Below are positions 1 through 8,544 of a DNA stretch of 64,000 nucleotides, piece after piece. Within the stretch, counting starts at the first letter, position 1; each line of letters opens with the position of its first letter. Both the position numbers and the translations under genes were made by a program. The notes beneath the pieces are model-generated. The model did not search any database. It saw nothing but the letters and a program-made list of their open reading frames with translations, and had not been told where the DNA came from. The stretch is from NCBI RefSeq assembly GCF_040529045.1, contig NZ_CP131914.1:4696501-4760500 (forward strand), written 5' to 3'. The stretch comes from Xanthomonas indica. Lineage in GTDB: Bacteria; Pseudomonadota; Gammaproteobacteria; Xanthomonadales; Xanthomonadaceae.

Positions 1-16
1 GCTGCCGCCCCTCTCC

Positions 17-39
17 GTAGGAGCGGCTTCAGCCGCGAC
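17..39 (+). repeat. REP-like element (single arm)
   Basis: The sequence begins GTAGGAGCGGCTTCAGCCGC and continues GAC. The same motif, in either orientation and with small changes, recurs in intergenic DNA near 1223, 25203, 34521-34644 and 40929-41002. The internal GCGGCTTCAGCCGC is nearly self-complementary and can fold into a hairpin. This matches the REP-type repeats common in Xanthomonas. It lies just downstream of the map gene. Confidence 0.7.
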
Positions 40-120
40 GCGATTAGGCACGACGAGGAGATCGTCCCCCATCATTGCGCAGCATCGCGCGCACCCGCGC
101 CACCCTACCGATCGCCGTCC

Positions 121-897
121 TCACTCCACCCGACACAGCGGCACTTCCCCCGGCCGCAAGGTCAGCACCCGCACGCCGCTGGCGGTCACCGCCACGGTGT
201 GCTCGAACTGCGCCGAGAGCTTGCCGTCGCGCGTGTGCACCGGCCATTGCTCGGGCAGCGAACGGATCGCCGCACGCCCCTGGTTGAGCATCGGCTCGAC
301 GGTGAACACCATGCCCTCGCGCAACTCCAGGCCGGTGCCAGCGTGACCGTAGTGCAGGATCTGCGGTTCCTCGTGCATGGCGCGGCCGATGCCGTGCCCG
401 CAGTACTCTTTGACCACGGTGTAGCCCTGCGTGCGCGCATGCCGCGCGATGGCGTGGCCGATGTCGCCCAGCCGCGCGCCGGGACGCACCGCGGCAATGC
501 CCTTCCACATCGCCTGGTAGGCGGCCTGCACCAGCCGCCGCGCCGGATAGGCCACTTCCCCCACCAGGTAGGTGGTGCTGGAGTCGGCGATATAGCCGTG
601 CTTCTCCAGCGTGATGTCCAGATTGACGATCTGCCCATCGCGCAGCACATCGTCGGCCGACGGCACACCGTGGCAGACCACGTCGTCGATGGAAGCATTG
701 AGCACGAACGGGAACCCGTACTGGCCCTTGCTCGCCGGCCGTGCGCCCAGCTCGTCCACGATCATCCGTTCGACCAGATCGTTGAGTTCCAGGGTGCTGC
801 GGCCCAGCAGCGACATCCCGTCCAGCCGGGCGAACACCTGTGCCAGCAGGCGCCCGGACTCCGCCAGCAGCGCCAGCTCGTCCGGCCGCTTGATCAC
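121..897 (-). CDS. map: Type I methionine aminopeptidase
   Basis: This cytosolic metalloprotease removes the initiator Met from new proteins. The 258-residue product has the usual length and all five classes of metal or catalytic residue: His76 in VVCHGVPS, Asp in IVNLDITL, Asp in YIADSSTT, His in YCGHGIGRAMHEE, Glu in GMVFTVEPML and Glu in QFEHTVAV. I chose the GTG at 897 because it overlaps the stop of the upstream ParD-like gene as GTGA, so the two are translationally coupled. The reading frame stays open to about 1380 but the upstream part does not resemble the family. It is probably a second, regulated copy, because the housekeeping map of gamma-proteobacteria usually lies beside rpsB-tsf (known context, not visible here). 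Confidence 0.95.
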   Translation of the reverse strand: MIKRPDELALLAESGRLLAQVFARLDGMSLLGRSTLELNDLVERMIVDELGARPASKGQYGFPFVLNASIDDVVCHGVPSADDVLRDGQIVNLDITLEKHGYIADSSTTYLVGEVAYPARRLVQAAYQAMWKGIAAVRPGARLGDIGHAIARHARTQGYTVVKEYCGHGIGRAMHEEPQILHYGHAGTGLELREGMVFTVEPMLNQGRAAIRSLPEQWPVHTRDGKLSAQFEHTVAVTASGVRVLTLRPGEVPLCRVE

Positions 898-1106
898 GTC
901 CGCCCCGGCGTCACCGCCTGCGGCCGCACCCCCGCCGCGCGCAGCTCGCGCGCCACGATGTCCTGGAACGACAGCTCCGGATTCATCTCGCACAGCATGC
1001 CGACCTTGATCCAGAAGTTGGCCTGCGCGTTGATCGACCGGCTGGTCACCGTGCAGGCGCGGCGCAACTGATCGTGCAGGTCGTCGTCGATGTTGACGAT
1101 GCCCAT
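894..1106 (-). CDS. ParD-like ribbon-helix-helix protein
   Basis: A 70-residue protein starting at ATG 1106 behind a GGGAGCC ribosome-binding site. Its N-terminal half has the short strand plus two helices expected of a CopG/ParD-type DNA-binding fold (MGIVNIDDDL, then SRSINAQANFWIKVG). Such proteins normally act as antitoxins and repress their own operon. Here the partner gene is not parE but map, coupled through a 4-base GTGA overlap. A perfect palindrome lies 23 bases upstream of the start and is the likely autoregulatory operator. Family membership rests on pattern recognition only; the target of repression is inferred. Confidence 0.8.
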   Translation of the reverse strand: MGIVNIDDDLHDQLRRACTVTSRSINAQANFWIKVGMLCEMNPELSFQDIVARELRAAGVRPQAVTPGRT

Positions 1107-1128
1107 GAGTGGGCTCCCGAAATGGAGA

Positions 1129-1156
1129 ATATATGAATCGTATACGATTCATATAT
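1129..1156. promoter_or_regulatory. Perfect 28-bp palindrome, probable ParD-like operator
   Basis: Arms ATATATGAATCG (1129-1140) and CGATTCATATAT (1145-1156) flank a TATA centre, with no mismatch over 28 bases. It lies 22 bases above the start of the ParD-like gene and is the most AT-rich stretch nearby, so it probably overlaps the promoter. The inner TCGTATACGA core resembles operators bound by small dimeric antitoxins. Confidence 0.75.
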
Positions 1157-1561
1157 GGCCAGCAAGCCGCCCACGTTGTTGTTCTGCCCAGATCAGCCGC
1201 GACGAGGCATCGCCGGTAACCCGTCGCGGCTGACGCCGCTCCCACGACGGAGGCTCGTTGCCATCGATGGGAGGCCTTGCGTCGGCGATCGCATGCAACC
1301 CGCACCGTCCCCACTGGGTCGCCAATCTCAAGACATGAGACGCTGCTGCCGCATGCTCGCGCGCTCCCCGCTGCTGCCATGGCCGCCTTTTCGCTGCAGG
1401 ACGTTGTTTGCGCACGTGCGCTGACGCGTCGTCACCGCGGCCGCGCCGGCCCGTCCTGGGCCAGGCCATGCACGGCGCCCACCGCACCCGCGGCGCGTGC
1501 TGCCCGTCGCGGGCGACCGGTCGGCGCTGGCTCGGGGATTTCTCCATCGACGGATCGCAGC
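1157..1561. other. Intergenic region between map operon and darG-like gene
   Basis: No convincing coding sequence was found. It contains one REP-like motif in reverse orientation (1223-1245, GTCGCGGCTGACGCCGCTCC and on). In particular I see no remnant of a DarT-like ADP-ribosyltransferase ahead of the macro-domain gene. The frame of that gene stays open back to about 1277, but the encoded residues are low-complexity and Arg/Ala-rich, so I treat them as non-coding. Confidence 0.5.
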
Positions 1562-2644
1562 ATGTTCAAGGCACGTATCGGCGACCTGTTCGCCAGCCAC
1601 GCCCAGGTCTACGCGAATGCGGTCAATTGCGCCGGCATCATGGGCAAGGGCATCGCGCAGGAATTCAAGCGGCGCTACCCGGCCATGTTCGAAGACTACG
1701 CGGCGCGCTGCCGGGAGGGCCGCGTGCGTATCGGCGAACCGTACCTCTATCAGGATGCCAGCGGCATCCGCATTCTCAATTTCCCGACCAAGCGCCATTG
1801 GCGCGCGCCGTCGCGGCTCGAGGACATCGCCGCAGGGCTGGACTACCTCGCCGCGCATCTGCGCGAATGGGACGTGCGCAGTCTTGCCCTGCCGCCGCTG
1901 GGGTGCGGCAACGGCGGCCTGGCCTGGGGCGAGGTGGGTCCGCTGATCTACCGCGGACTCGCGCACCTGCCGGTCGACATCGAGGTCTATGCGCCCTACG
2001 GCACGCCGCTGGCGCAGCTCGAGCCCGCCTTCCTGTCGCAGCCGGCGCATGGGTCGGCCGAGGGCACTGGCACGCGGGTCGCGCCCCAGCCAGGCTGGAT
2101 CGCGATCATGGAAGTGCTGCGGCGGCTGCAGGCCCGGCCGGAGGCGCGGCCGCTCGGGCGTACGCTGTTCCAGAAGCTCTGCTGGGCCATGACCGAACTG
2201 GGCGTGCCGACCGGGCTAGCGTTCGGCAATGCCGACCGCGGACCGCGCCAGGGCGATGTCCGGTCCATCCTGACCGACTTGGCCAACCGCAACTGGCTGC
2301 ACGAGCAGCCGCAGGGACGCACCATGGCGCTGCGCGCCTCGCCCCAGTACGACAAGGAGCATGCCCGGTTCGCCAAGGCATATGCGTCCTACGAAGCGGA
2401 AATCGCCAAGGCCGTGAACCTGTTCGCCCGGATCAGGAACACCGACCAGGCCGAAGACCTCATGACGGTGTTCCAGGCCGCACGCCATCTCCAGGCGGCG
2501 CATCCCGGACAGCTGCACGACGCACAGCAACTCCTTGCCCACTTGCGTGACGCACAGGCGATTGGAGAATCGGAAGAAGCCAAGCGCGCGGCGGCAGCGG
2601 CGATCGACACGCTGCTGGCGGCAGATTGGATCCGCTTGCGCTGA
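1562..2644 (+). CDS. darG: DarG-like macro-domain ADP-ribosylglycohydrolase (orphan antitoxin)
   Basis: A 360-residue protein matching the length and two-part layout of DarG. Residues 1-155 form a macro domain with NAVNCAGIMGKGIAQEFKRRYP-type ADP-ribose loop residues (described, not quoted in full) and the second loop LPPLGCGNGGLAWGEV. Residues 175-360 form a winged-helix-like tail (LGRTLFQKLCWAMTELG, then RSILTDLANRNWL), the part that in DarG blocks the toxin. DarG removes ADP-ribose that DarT places on thymidine in DNA. The normal darT partner is absent on both sides, and the gene diverges from the ParD-like/map operon. It may be an orphan anti-toxin, an anti-phage immunity gene, or a macro-domain enzyme with another target. 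Confidence 0.75.
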   Translation: MFKARIGDLFASHAQVYANAVNCAGIMGKGIAQEFKRRYPAMFEDYAARCREGRVRIGEPYLYQDASGIRILNFPTKRHWRAPSRLEDIAAGLDYLAAHLREWDVRSLALPPLGCGNGGLAWGEVGPLIYRGLAHLPVDIEVYAPYGTPLAQLEPAFLSQPAHGSAEGTGTRVAPQPGWIAIMEVLRRLQARPEARPLGRTLFQKLCWAMTELGVPTGLAFGNADRGPRQGDVRSILTDLANRNWLHEQPQGRTMALRASPQYDKEHARFAKAYASYEAEIAKAVNLFARIRNTDQAEDLMTVFQAARHLQAAHPGQLHDAQQLLAHLRDAQAIGESEEAKRAAAAAIDTLLAADWIRLR

Positions 2645-2783
2645 GCGTGGCGCGCTACCACGCAGGTGTTGCAGCACGAACCTCCGCAATGCGGCACGGC
2701 GTCATGGCCGGCGCCCGTGCAGACCGCTGCATCGCGTGCAGGCGCCGCAGCTCACGTACAGGTGAGCGGCGTCACGCGATCGG

Positions 2784-4088
2784 TCAGAAACGCACGCGCC
2801 AGACGCTGTTGCCGACGTCGTCGGCAATCAGCAGCGCGCCGTCCTTGTCCTGCGCCAGGCCGACCGGGGCACCGAACAGCTGCGACTCGTCCTGCGAGTG
2901 GAAGCCGCTGACCACGGTCTGCGGTGGGCCGGCCGGTCGGCCCTGCTGGAACGGCACGTACACCACCTGGTAGCCGCTGAGCGGCGAGCGGTTCCAGCTG
3001 CCGTGCTCGGCCACGAACGCACCTTCGCGGTACTTCGCGGGCAGCGTATCGCCACGGGAGAACCACAGGCCGAGCGCAGCCACATGCGAGCCCAGCGCGT
3101 AGTCCGGCTTGATCGCCTTGGCCACCAGGTCCGGGCGCTGATCCTTGACCCGCACATCCACGTTCTGCCCGTAGTAGCTGTAGGGCCAGCCGTAGAAGCC
3201 GCCGTCCTGCACCGAGGTCAGGTAGTCGGGTACCAGATCGGCGCCTATCTCGTCGCGCTCGTTGGCGATCGCCCACAGCTTGCCGGTGCGCGGCTCCCAC
3301 TGCAGCCCGGTCGGATTGCGGATGCCCGAGGCGAAGATGCGGCTGCTGGCCGAGGCCACGTCCACTTCCAGGACGGCCGCGCGGCGGTATTCCACGTCCA
3401 GCCCGTTCTCGCCGATGTTGCTGTTGGAGCCCACGCCGACGTACAGCTTGCGTCCGTCGGGGCTGGCCAGCAGTGCCTTGGTCCAATGGTGCTCGATCGT
3501 GCCGGGGAGATCGGCGAACAGCGTGCCGGGCGCGGTGATCTCGGTCTGACCCGCGACGTAGGGGAACTTCATGATGTTGTCGGTGTTGGCGACATACAGC
3601 GCATCGCCGATCAGCTGCACCCCGAACGGCGAGTGCAGCCCCTTCAGGAACGCATGCTGCTCCCACCGGCCGTCCGCGGTCCTGCGCAGCAGGGTGATGC
3701 GGTTGCCGCCCTTGGCGCTCTTGCCGGAGCGGCTCTGGACCAGCCCCGCGATCAGTTGCTTGGGCGTGGTGACAGGTTCCATCCCCGGCGAATTGGCTTC
3801 CACCACCAGCACGTCGTCGTTGGGCAGCACGTACAGCTGGCGCGGATGTTTCAGGCCACCGGCGATCTTCTCGATCTTCAGGCCCGCCGCCACCGTGGGC
3901 GCCTGCCCCTCCTTCCAGCCCACCCCCTCGGGAACCTGCATCGGCGGCAGCAGGAAGTTGCGCGGCTGCGGCAGCGGCGGCGCGTTGCCCGCCTGCTGGG
4001 TCGGCTCGAGCGAAGCCTTGCCGCTGCAGGCGGCCAAGGCCACCGCGCCGCTCAGCGCGAAGACGGACATGCGCAGGCGCTTAGCCAT
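2784..4088 (-). CDS. Sorbosone/glucose dehydrogenase-like PQQ-type beta-propeller lipoprotein
   Basis: A 434-residue exported protein. The start MAKRLRM is followed by a hydrophobic stretch ending in lipobox LAAC, so it is probably a lipoprotein. The mature part is rich in propeller-blade motifs of the glucose/sorbosone dehydrogenase family, for example VLVVEANSPGMEP, FGVQLIGDALYVANTDNI, NPTGLQWEPRTGKLWAIANE, DGGFYGWPYSYYG and FVAEHGSWNRSPLSGYQV. The likely role is periplasmic oxidation of a sugar or aldose using PQQ, with the substrate unknown. The start overlaps the end of the DUF2231 gene by 8 bases, indicating one transcript. Confidence 0.85.
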   Translation of the reverse strand: MAKRLRMSVFALSGAVALAACSGKASLEPTQQAGNAPPLPQPRNFLLPPMQVPEGVGWKEGQAPTVAAGLKIEKIAGGLKHPRQLYVLPNDDVLVVEANSPGMEPVTTPKQLIAGLVQSRSGKSAKGGNRITLLRRTADGRWEQHAFLKGLHSPFGVQLIGDALYVANTDNIMKFPYVAGQTEITAPGTLFADLPGTIEHHWTKALLASPDGRKLYVGVGSNSNIGENGLDVEYRRAAVLEVDVASASSRIFASGIRNPTGLQWEPRTGKLWAIANERDEIGADLVPDYLTSVQDGGFYGWPYSYYGQNVDVRVKDQRPDLVAKAIKPDYALGSHVAALGLWFSRGDTLPAKYREGAFVAEHGSWNRSPLSGYQVVYVPFQQGRPAGPPQTVVSGFHSQDESQLFGAPVGLAQDKDGALLIADDVGNSVWRVRF

Positions 4089-4524
4089 GGGCGTAGCCCT
4101 CGCGTGGCGTGGTGCGGATGGCGATGAGCACATGCCCGATCGCCAACAGCGCGACCGTGGCGATCGAGAGCCAGAGCCCCGCCGGGACGACCGCATACGC
4201 GTCGCGGCTGTGCACGAAGGAATTGAAGATGGCGGCGACGATGGCGAGCAGGTTCAGCCAGAAGTCGAGCCGTTCCACCGGCAGCGTGGAGCGCCGCGCG
4301 GTGATCCAGACCTGCACCAGGTTGATCAGGCGCGGCACGATGGCGATGACCAGCCCGATCGCGATCAGCCAGGCCGCCGCCTTGGTCCACAGGATCACCC
4401 CGCTGCGAACGTAGACGATGTCGAAGATCAGTGCGGCGACGAAGCAGCCGAACGGGATGGGATTGAGCAGGCCGTAGAAGGCGTTGGCCACCACGGAACG
4501 GCGCGGTGCAGTCTGCAGAGGCAT
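4081..4524 (-). CDS. DUF2231-type four-helix membrane protein
   Basis: A 147-residue integral membrane protein with four hydrophobic segments: about residues 17-38, 46-66, 87-106 and 115-135. The pattern NPIPFGCFVAALIFDIVY near the N-terminus and charged RLDFWLN/HSRDAYAVVP loops fit DUF2231. Members often sit beside periplasmic or membrane oxidoreductases, and here the gene overlaps the propeller-dehydrogenase gene. A role in passing electrons or anchoring the dehydrogenase is an inference from the neighbour only. The 4525-4709 stretch upstream shows nothing recognisable beyond promoter space. Confidence 0.75.
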   Translation of the reverse strand: MPLQTAPRRSVVANAFYGLLNPIPFGCFVAALIFDIVYVRSGVILWTKAAAWLIAIGLVIAIVPRLINLVQVWITARRSTLPVERLDFWLNLLAIVAAIFNSFVHSRDAYAVVPAGLWLSIATVALLAIGHVLIAIRTTPREGYAHG

Positions 4525-4709
4525 GAAACGGCTCTCGACGAAAGGAAGAAGGGGGCGAAGCGCTCGCTCACCACGAACCCGCGGAACGTGCCGCTGTGAG
4601 GGTGAGACCCACTATCTGCCCGCCCCTGTCTAGAGGGCGTCGCGATGGCACTGCGCGCGCCGGCGCGCCATCCCACATCGTTGCCGCGGCCGCAGCCGCG
4701 TTCGCAGCG

Positions 4710-5885
4710 CTAGGTGCGCGCGGGCGCGACCGGCGCTCCGCTGCTCTCGCGCACCGACAGGCTCACCGGCACGATCGTCCTGCGCGGCGGTACGGCCGCG
4801 TCCAACCGCTCCAGCACCAATTGCGCCGCCTGGCGGCCGCGGGCGCGCGGCTGCGCGGCGAGCGTGGTCAGGGCGGGCGTGCTCACCGCGGCCTCGGGGA
4901 TGTCGTCGAAACCGGTGATCGCGAAGTCCCGGCCAGGGCGGATGCCGCGCGCGAGCAGGCCCAGCATCAGCCCGAGCGCGACGGTGTCGTTGTAGCAGAC
5001 CGCCGCAGTGGGCGGCGCCTCATTGGCGAACAATTCGCCATGGCGCGCCGCCGCTTCCAGACGATTGGGCGCCGACTCGATCAACCAGGCCGGGTCGACC
5101 GGCAGCTTGGCCTGCCGCATCGCCTGCGCGTGGCCGGCGCGACGCTGCCGGCAGGAACTGGAGTCGGCATGGCCGCCGTAGAAGGCGATGCGGCGGTGGC
5201 CGAGCGCAATCAGGTGCTCGGTGGCCAGTTGCGCACCGCGCTGGTTGTCCAGGCCGAGGAAACTCCAGTCGTCGGCGCCGGCGAGTTCGCGGTTGAACAG
5301 CAGCACGTTCGCGCTTGCACCCAGCACGGTGTGCAGTTCCGCAGCGTCGCTGCCCTCGGCCGGCGACAGGATCACGCCGGCCGGGGTGTGTTCCATCAGC
5401 GAGCCCAACACGGCCTGCTGCCGCGCGGGCGATTCGCCGGTGCTGCCGAGCAGGGTCACGTAGCCCTGCTCGCCCAGCGCCTCGTCCACCCCGGCGGCGA
5501 ACTCGGCGAAGAATGGATTGGCCAGGTCGTTGATGACCAGGGCCACGCAGGTCGAGGTGCGCCGGCGCAGATTCGCGGCGCCACGGTTGTAGACGTAGCG
5601 TTGCCGCTTCAGCTCCGCCTCCACCCGCGCGCGGGTGTCGGCATGCACCAGCGGGCTGCCGCGCAGCACCAGCGACACGGTGGCGCGCGAGACCCCGACC
5701 GCATCGGCGATGTCGGTGACGGTCACCACGCGCTGCCGGTCGCGCACAACGGCAGCCGGCGTGGCCTTCGCAGACTTCTTCGCCTTGTCCGCATGCTCCG
5801 CCGCAACCGGCGCCGCCTTGCGCGCTGCGGCCTTGGCAGCGTTGGAGCCTGCGGATCCGTCACGGGATGGACGCTTCTGAGGCAT
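4710..5885 (-). CDS. LacI-family regulator of the GH92/TonB receptor locus
   Basis: A 391-residue repressor. It has an unusual ~50-residue Ala/Lys-rich leader, then the LacI helix-turn-helix (VTVTDIADAVGVSRATVSLV, followed by LRGSPLVHADTRARV), a hinge (NRGAANLRRR) and a periplasmic-binding-like sensor domain (residues ~110-380, VALVINDLANPFFAEFAAG, AITGFDDIPEAAVSTPALT). It is the last gene of the receptor-GH92-lacI series, 75 bases after GH92-1. The regulator at 37157 is a close paralogue with the same recognition helix GVSRATVSLVLR, so both probably bind the same operators. A weak operator-like sequence (TCGGATCGATTCCT, 5885-5898) lies at its ribosome-binding site, which may permit autoregulation. 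Confidence 0.92.
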   Translation of the reverse strand: MPQKRPSRDGSAGSNAAKAAARKAAPVAAEHADKAKKSAKATPAAVVRDRQRVVTVTDIADAVGVSRATVSLVLRGSPLVHADTRARVEAELKRQRYVYNRGAANLRRRTSTCVALVINDLANPFFAEFAAGVDEALGEQGYVTLLGSTGESPARQQAVLGSLMEHTPAGVILSPAEGSDAAELHTVLGASANVLLFNRELAGADDWSFLGLDNQRGAQLATEHLIALGHRRIAFYGGHADSSSCRQRRAGHAQAMRQAKLPVDPAWLIESAPNRLEAAARHGELFANEAPPTAAVCYNDTVALGLMLGLLARGIRPGRDFAITGFDDIPEAAVSTPALTTLAAQPRARGRQAAQLVLERLDAAVPPRRTIVPVSLSVRESSGAPVAPART

Positions 5886-5960
5886 CGGATCGATTCCTTT
5901 CGGACGAGGCGCCCAGCCTAAACCATCGGCTGCGCGCCCCTGCCGCGAGACGGCACGGAC

Positions 5961-8405
5961 TCAGTGCCAGCGCAGGCTGGCGGTGGTGTTCGGCGCCGCG
6001 CACGGCGACACGGGCAGGTCCTGCGGCTGCGTGCCCCACCCCTGCGGCTGCGGCGCGTCGCGCAGGTCGAAGCGCAGACGGCCGCCCTGGCGCAACTGCG
6101 CCCAGTCCAGCCACACCGGCGCATGCGCACGGCCATCCAGCGACACGCCCCCGACATAGCGCAGCTTGCCGTCGCCGGCCTGCGGCGCCTCGATGCGCAG
6201 CGTGCGACCTGGCGCCACGTCCAGGTCGACGCGCGAGAAGCGCGGCGCGTGCAGCAGGAACTGCCCGGTGCCCGGCACCGCCGGATACAACCCCATGACG
6301 CTGAACAGGTACCACGCCGACATCGTGCCCAGGTCGTCGTTGCCGGTGACGCCGTTCGGCGCGTTGGTGAACAGCGTCTGCGCCGCATGCAGCACGGTGC
6401 TGGTCTTCCACGGCTGGCCGATCAGCGTGTACATCCACGGCGCATGCAGGTCGGGCTCGTTGTTGGGGTTGTAGCGGAACTGGCTGTAGTAGCTGTACGG
6501 CCCCACCACCCATTCCTTGCGCGCGGCGCCGGCCGGGTCGGCCAGCAGCGCGTCGTAGGCGAAGAACGCGTCCAGGCGTCGCCCGGTCTGCTCGGGCCCG
6601 TGCATCGCCTCCACCAGGCCCGGCACGTCCTGCTGCGCCAGCCACTGGTACTGCCAGGCCGTGCCTTCGTGGAAGCCATGCTGCGAGCGCGGATCGTAAT
6701 GGCCATCCGACGGCGTGTACCACGCGCCGTCCTCGGTGCGCGGCCGCGGGAAACCGGTGAAGCCGGTGTCCGTGTCGCGCACCGACGGATCCCAGATCGA
6801 ACGCCAGTTGCGCCCTCGGCGGTTCAGCACCGCCGCGTCCTCGGCATGGCCCAATGCGCCGGCCATGGCCGACAATGAACAATCGGCCAGTGCGTACTCC
6901 AATGTCGCCGAGCCGCCGTGGTGCGGGTCGACATCCATGCCCTTGGACGGGAACGCGCGGTCGTACTCCACGAACCCCTGCGCCAGGTAGTTGGCATTGC
7001 CGGAGCGCCCGGCATGCCGCGAGTTCAACGGCGGCATCTCGAAGGCGTTGCGGCGCAGCGCGGCGTAGGCCTCGGCCTCGCGGCCCTGCAGCGCACCGAA
7101 GCGCCACAGGTCGACCAGGAACAGCGTGACCGGATCGCCGGTCATGACATTGCTCTCGAAGTTGGCGTAACCCCAGCGCGGCAGCCAGCCGCCTTGTGCA
7201 TTGATCGCCAGGATCGAGCGCGCGATGTCGGCGGCGCGCTGCGGCCGCAACAGCGCCAGCAACTGGTTCTGCGAGCGGTACGTGTCCCACAGCGAGAAGA
7301 ACTCGTGATAGGTCCAGCCATCGGCATGGTGGATGCCGTCGTCGTAGCCGCGGTAGCGGCCATCGGCGTCGCTGCCGGTGAGCGGCTGCAGCAGCGCGTG
7401 GTACAGCGCCGTGTAGAACACCACGCGGTCGTCGCCACTGCCGCCGTGCACCCGTACGCTGGCCAGTTCCTTGTCCCACACCTGCTGCGCGCGGGCACGC
7501 ATGGCGTCGAAGCCGAGCAGGCGGCCGTTGGCCATGCCCTCGCGGCGCAGGTTGTTGCGCGCGCCCTCGGCATCCACGTGCGAGATCGCCGAGATGGCGG
7601 TGACCGCACGGCCCTTGCCCAGGTCGAAGGTGAGCCACGCGCCACTCGGCTTGCCCTCGCCCTCCATGCCGTGGCGCGAGCCCGGCACGCCACCGGCCTC
7701 GCCCCAGGTACCGAAGGCCTTGAACGGACGATCGAACTCCAGGCGGAACCAGGTGGTGTACTGGTGGCCGCCGCAGAAGCTCTGCGTCACCAGCTTGCCT
7801 TCGACCACGCGGTCGCCGACCACGGTCAAGGTGCTGCCGGTGACCGTGTGGCGGGCGTTGGCCTGGCCGATGTTGACCAGCACATGGCCGTCGCCCGAGG
7901 TGGAGAACGTGTAGCGCTCGGCCGCGGCGCGGGTCAGTGCGGTGGCTTCGGCGTCGATGCCACCGTAATCGGTCAGCCGCACCTTGTAGTAGCCGGCCTG
8001 GCCGCGCTCGCCGTCGTGCTGGTAGCGCGCGCCATAGCGCGTGTGGTCGAACGCCTTCGGATCGTCCGTATCGAAATCACCGCCGGGACCGATGCGCCCG
8101 GTCACCGGCAGCACCGAGACCTGCCCACCCTGTTCCCAGCAGCCGGCTCCGGACAGGAAGGAATGGCCGAAGCCGCGGATCTGCGGATCGTCGTAGCGCC
8201 AGCCGGCGTAGTGCGCGCCGATCGGGCTGACCTGGATCATCCCGAACGGGGCGGACGCGCCGGGGAAGGTGTTGCCGTCGTCCTTGCTGCCGATGAAGGT
8301 GTTGACCTCGGCACTGAGCCGCGGCGCGGCAGCCAGCGCCGGCGTCACCAACAGCAAGGACAGGGCGAGTGTGCGCAGCAGGGAAGGCAGCGGGGAAGAC
8401 GTCAT
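5961..8405 (-). CDS. GH92 alpha-mannosidase (GH92-1)
   Basis: An 814-residue exported glycoside hydrolase of family 92, a calcium-dependent exo-alpha-mannosidase family. A signal peptide (MTSSPLPSLLRTLALSLLLV) is followed by the family start NTFIGSKDDGNTFPGASAPFGM, the mid-protein YHALLQPLTGSDADGRYRGYDDG region, the catalytic-acid segment NNEPDLHAPWMY (Glu650) and GNDDLGTMSAWYLF. The acid is followed by DLHAPW rather than SHHVAY, so it belongs to a different subgroup from GH92-3. Start 8405 gives the signal peptide; further upstream the frame is Arg-rich and not protein-like. It lies 139 bases after the receptor gene and just before lacI, so it is probably co-transcribed with both. Confidence 0.93.
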   Translation of the reverse strand: MTSSPLPSLLRTLALSLLLVTPALAAAPRLSAEVNTFIGSKDDGNTFPGASAPFGMIQVSPIGAHYAGWRYDDPQIRGFGHSFLSGAGCWEQGGQVSVLPVTGRIGPGGDFDTDDPKAFDHTRYGARYQHDGERGQAGYYKVRLTDYGGIDAEATALTRAAAERYTFSTSGDGHVLVNIGQANARHTVTGSTLTVVGDRVVEGKLVTQSFCGGHQYTTWFRLEFDRPFKAFGTWGEAGGVPGSRHGMEGEGKPSGAWLTFDLGKGRAVTAISAISHVDAEGARNNLRREGMANGRLLGFDAMRARAQQVWDKELASVRVHGGSGDDRVVFYTALYHALLQPLTGSDADGRYRGYDDGIHHADGWTYHEFFSLWDTYRSQNQLLALLRPQRAADIARSILAINAQGGWLPRWGYANFESNVMTGDPVTLFLVDLWRFGALQGREAEAYAALRRNAFEMPPLNSRHAGRSGNANYLAQGFVEYDRAFPSKGMDVDPHHGGSATLEYALADCSLSAMAGALGHAEDAAVLNRRGRNWRSIWDPSVRDTDTGFTGFPRPRTEDGAWYTPSDGHYDPRSQHGFHEGTAWQYQWLAQQDVPGLVEAMHGPEQTGRRLDAFFAYDALLADPAGAARKEWVVGPYSYYSQFRYNPNNEPDLHAPWMYTLIGQPWKTSTVLHAAQTLFTNAPNGVTGNDDLGTMSAWYLFSVMGLYPAVPGTGQFLLHAPRFSRVDLDVAPGRTLRIEAPQAGDGKLRYVGGVSLDGRAHAPVWLDWAQLRQGGRLRFDLRDAPQPQGWGTQPQDLPVSPCAAPNTTASLRWH

Positions 8406-8496
8406 GCGATGGGTCCTGTGGTGAACGACCGCGCAGGCGCGACGGCGCGATCGTGGACGGCGAAGGCAGCGGCCCGACCGTCGCCGGGCCCCTCGC

Positions 8497-8529
8497 GCCC
8501 ATGCCGTCCGCGGCGCGGCAGGCATGGGC
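8497..8529 (-). promoter_or_regulatory. Intercistronic inverted repeat between receptor and GH92-1
   Basis: GCCCATGCC (8497-8505) and GGCATGGGC (8521-8529) are exact reverse complements around a 15-base loop. No T-run follows, so it is not a clear terminator. It could attenuate transcription or stabilise the receptor message. Confidence 0.35.
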
Positions 8530-8544
8530 ACGACACGTTGCAGC

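Noticed and set aside
121-1380. A single 419-residue Map protein
   Set aside because: The extension covers the ParD-like gene in another frame and the palindrome; GTGA coupling at 897 explains the gene structure better.
1277-1561. Open extension upstream of the DarG-like gene
   Set aside because: The residues are Arg/Ala/Pro-rich without family match, and the start at 1562 gives the normal DarG length and N-terminus.
2898-4127. Long frame antisense to the propeller dehydrogenase
   Set aside because: High-GC codon bias opens antisense frames; residue content is His/Gln/Arg-rich and without motifs. The same holds for the long frames antisense to GH92, GlgE, rpoD and topA-side genes.
5885-5898. 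A fifth LacI operator at the start of lacI1
   Set aside because: Only 10 of 14 positions match, and part of the match is the ribosome-binding site, so it is kept as a weak note only.
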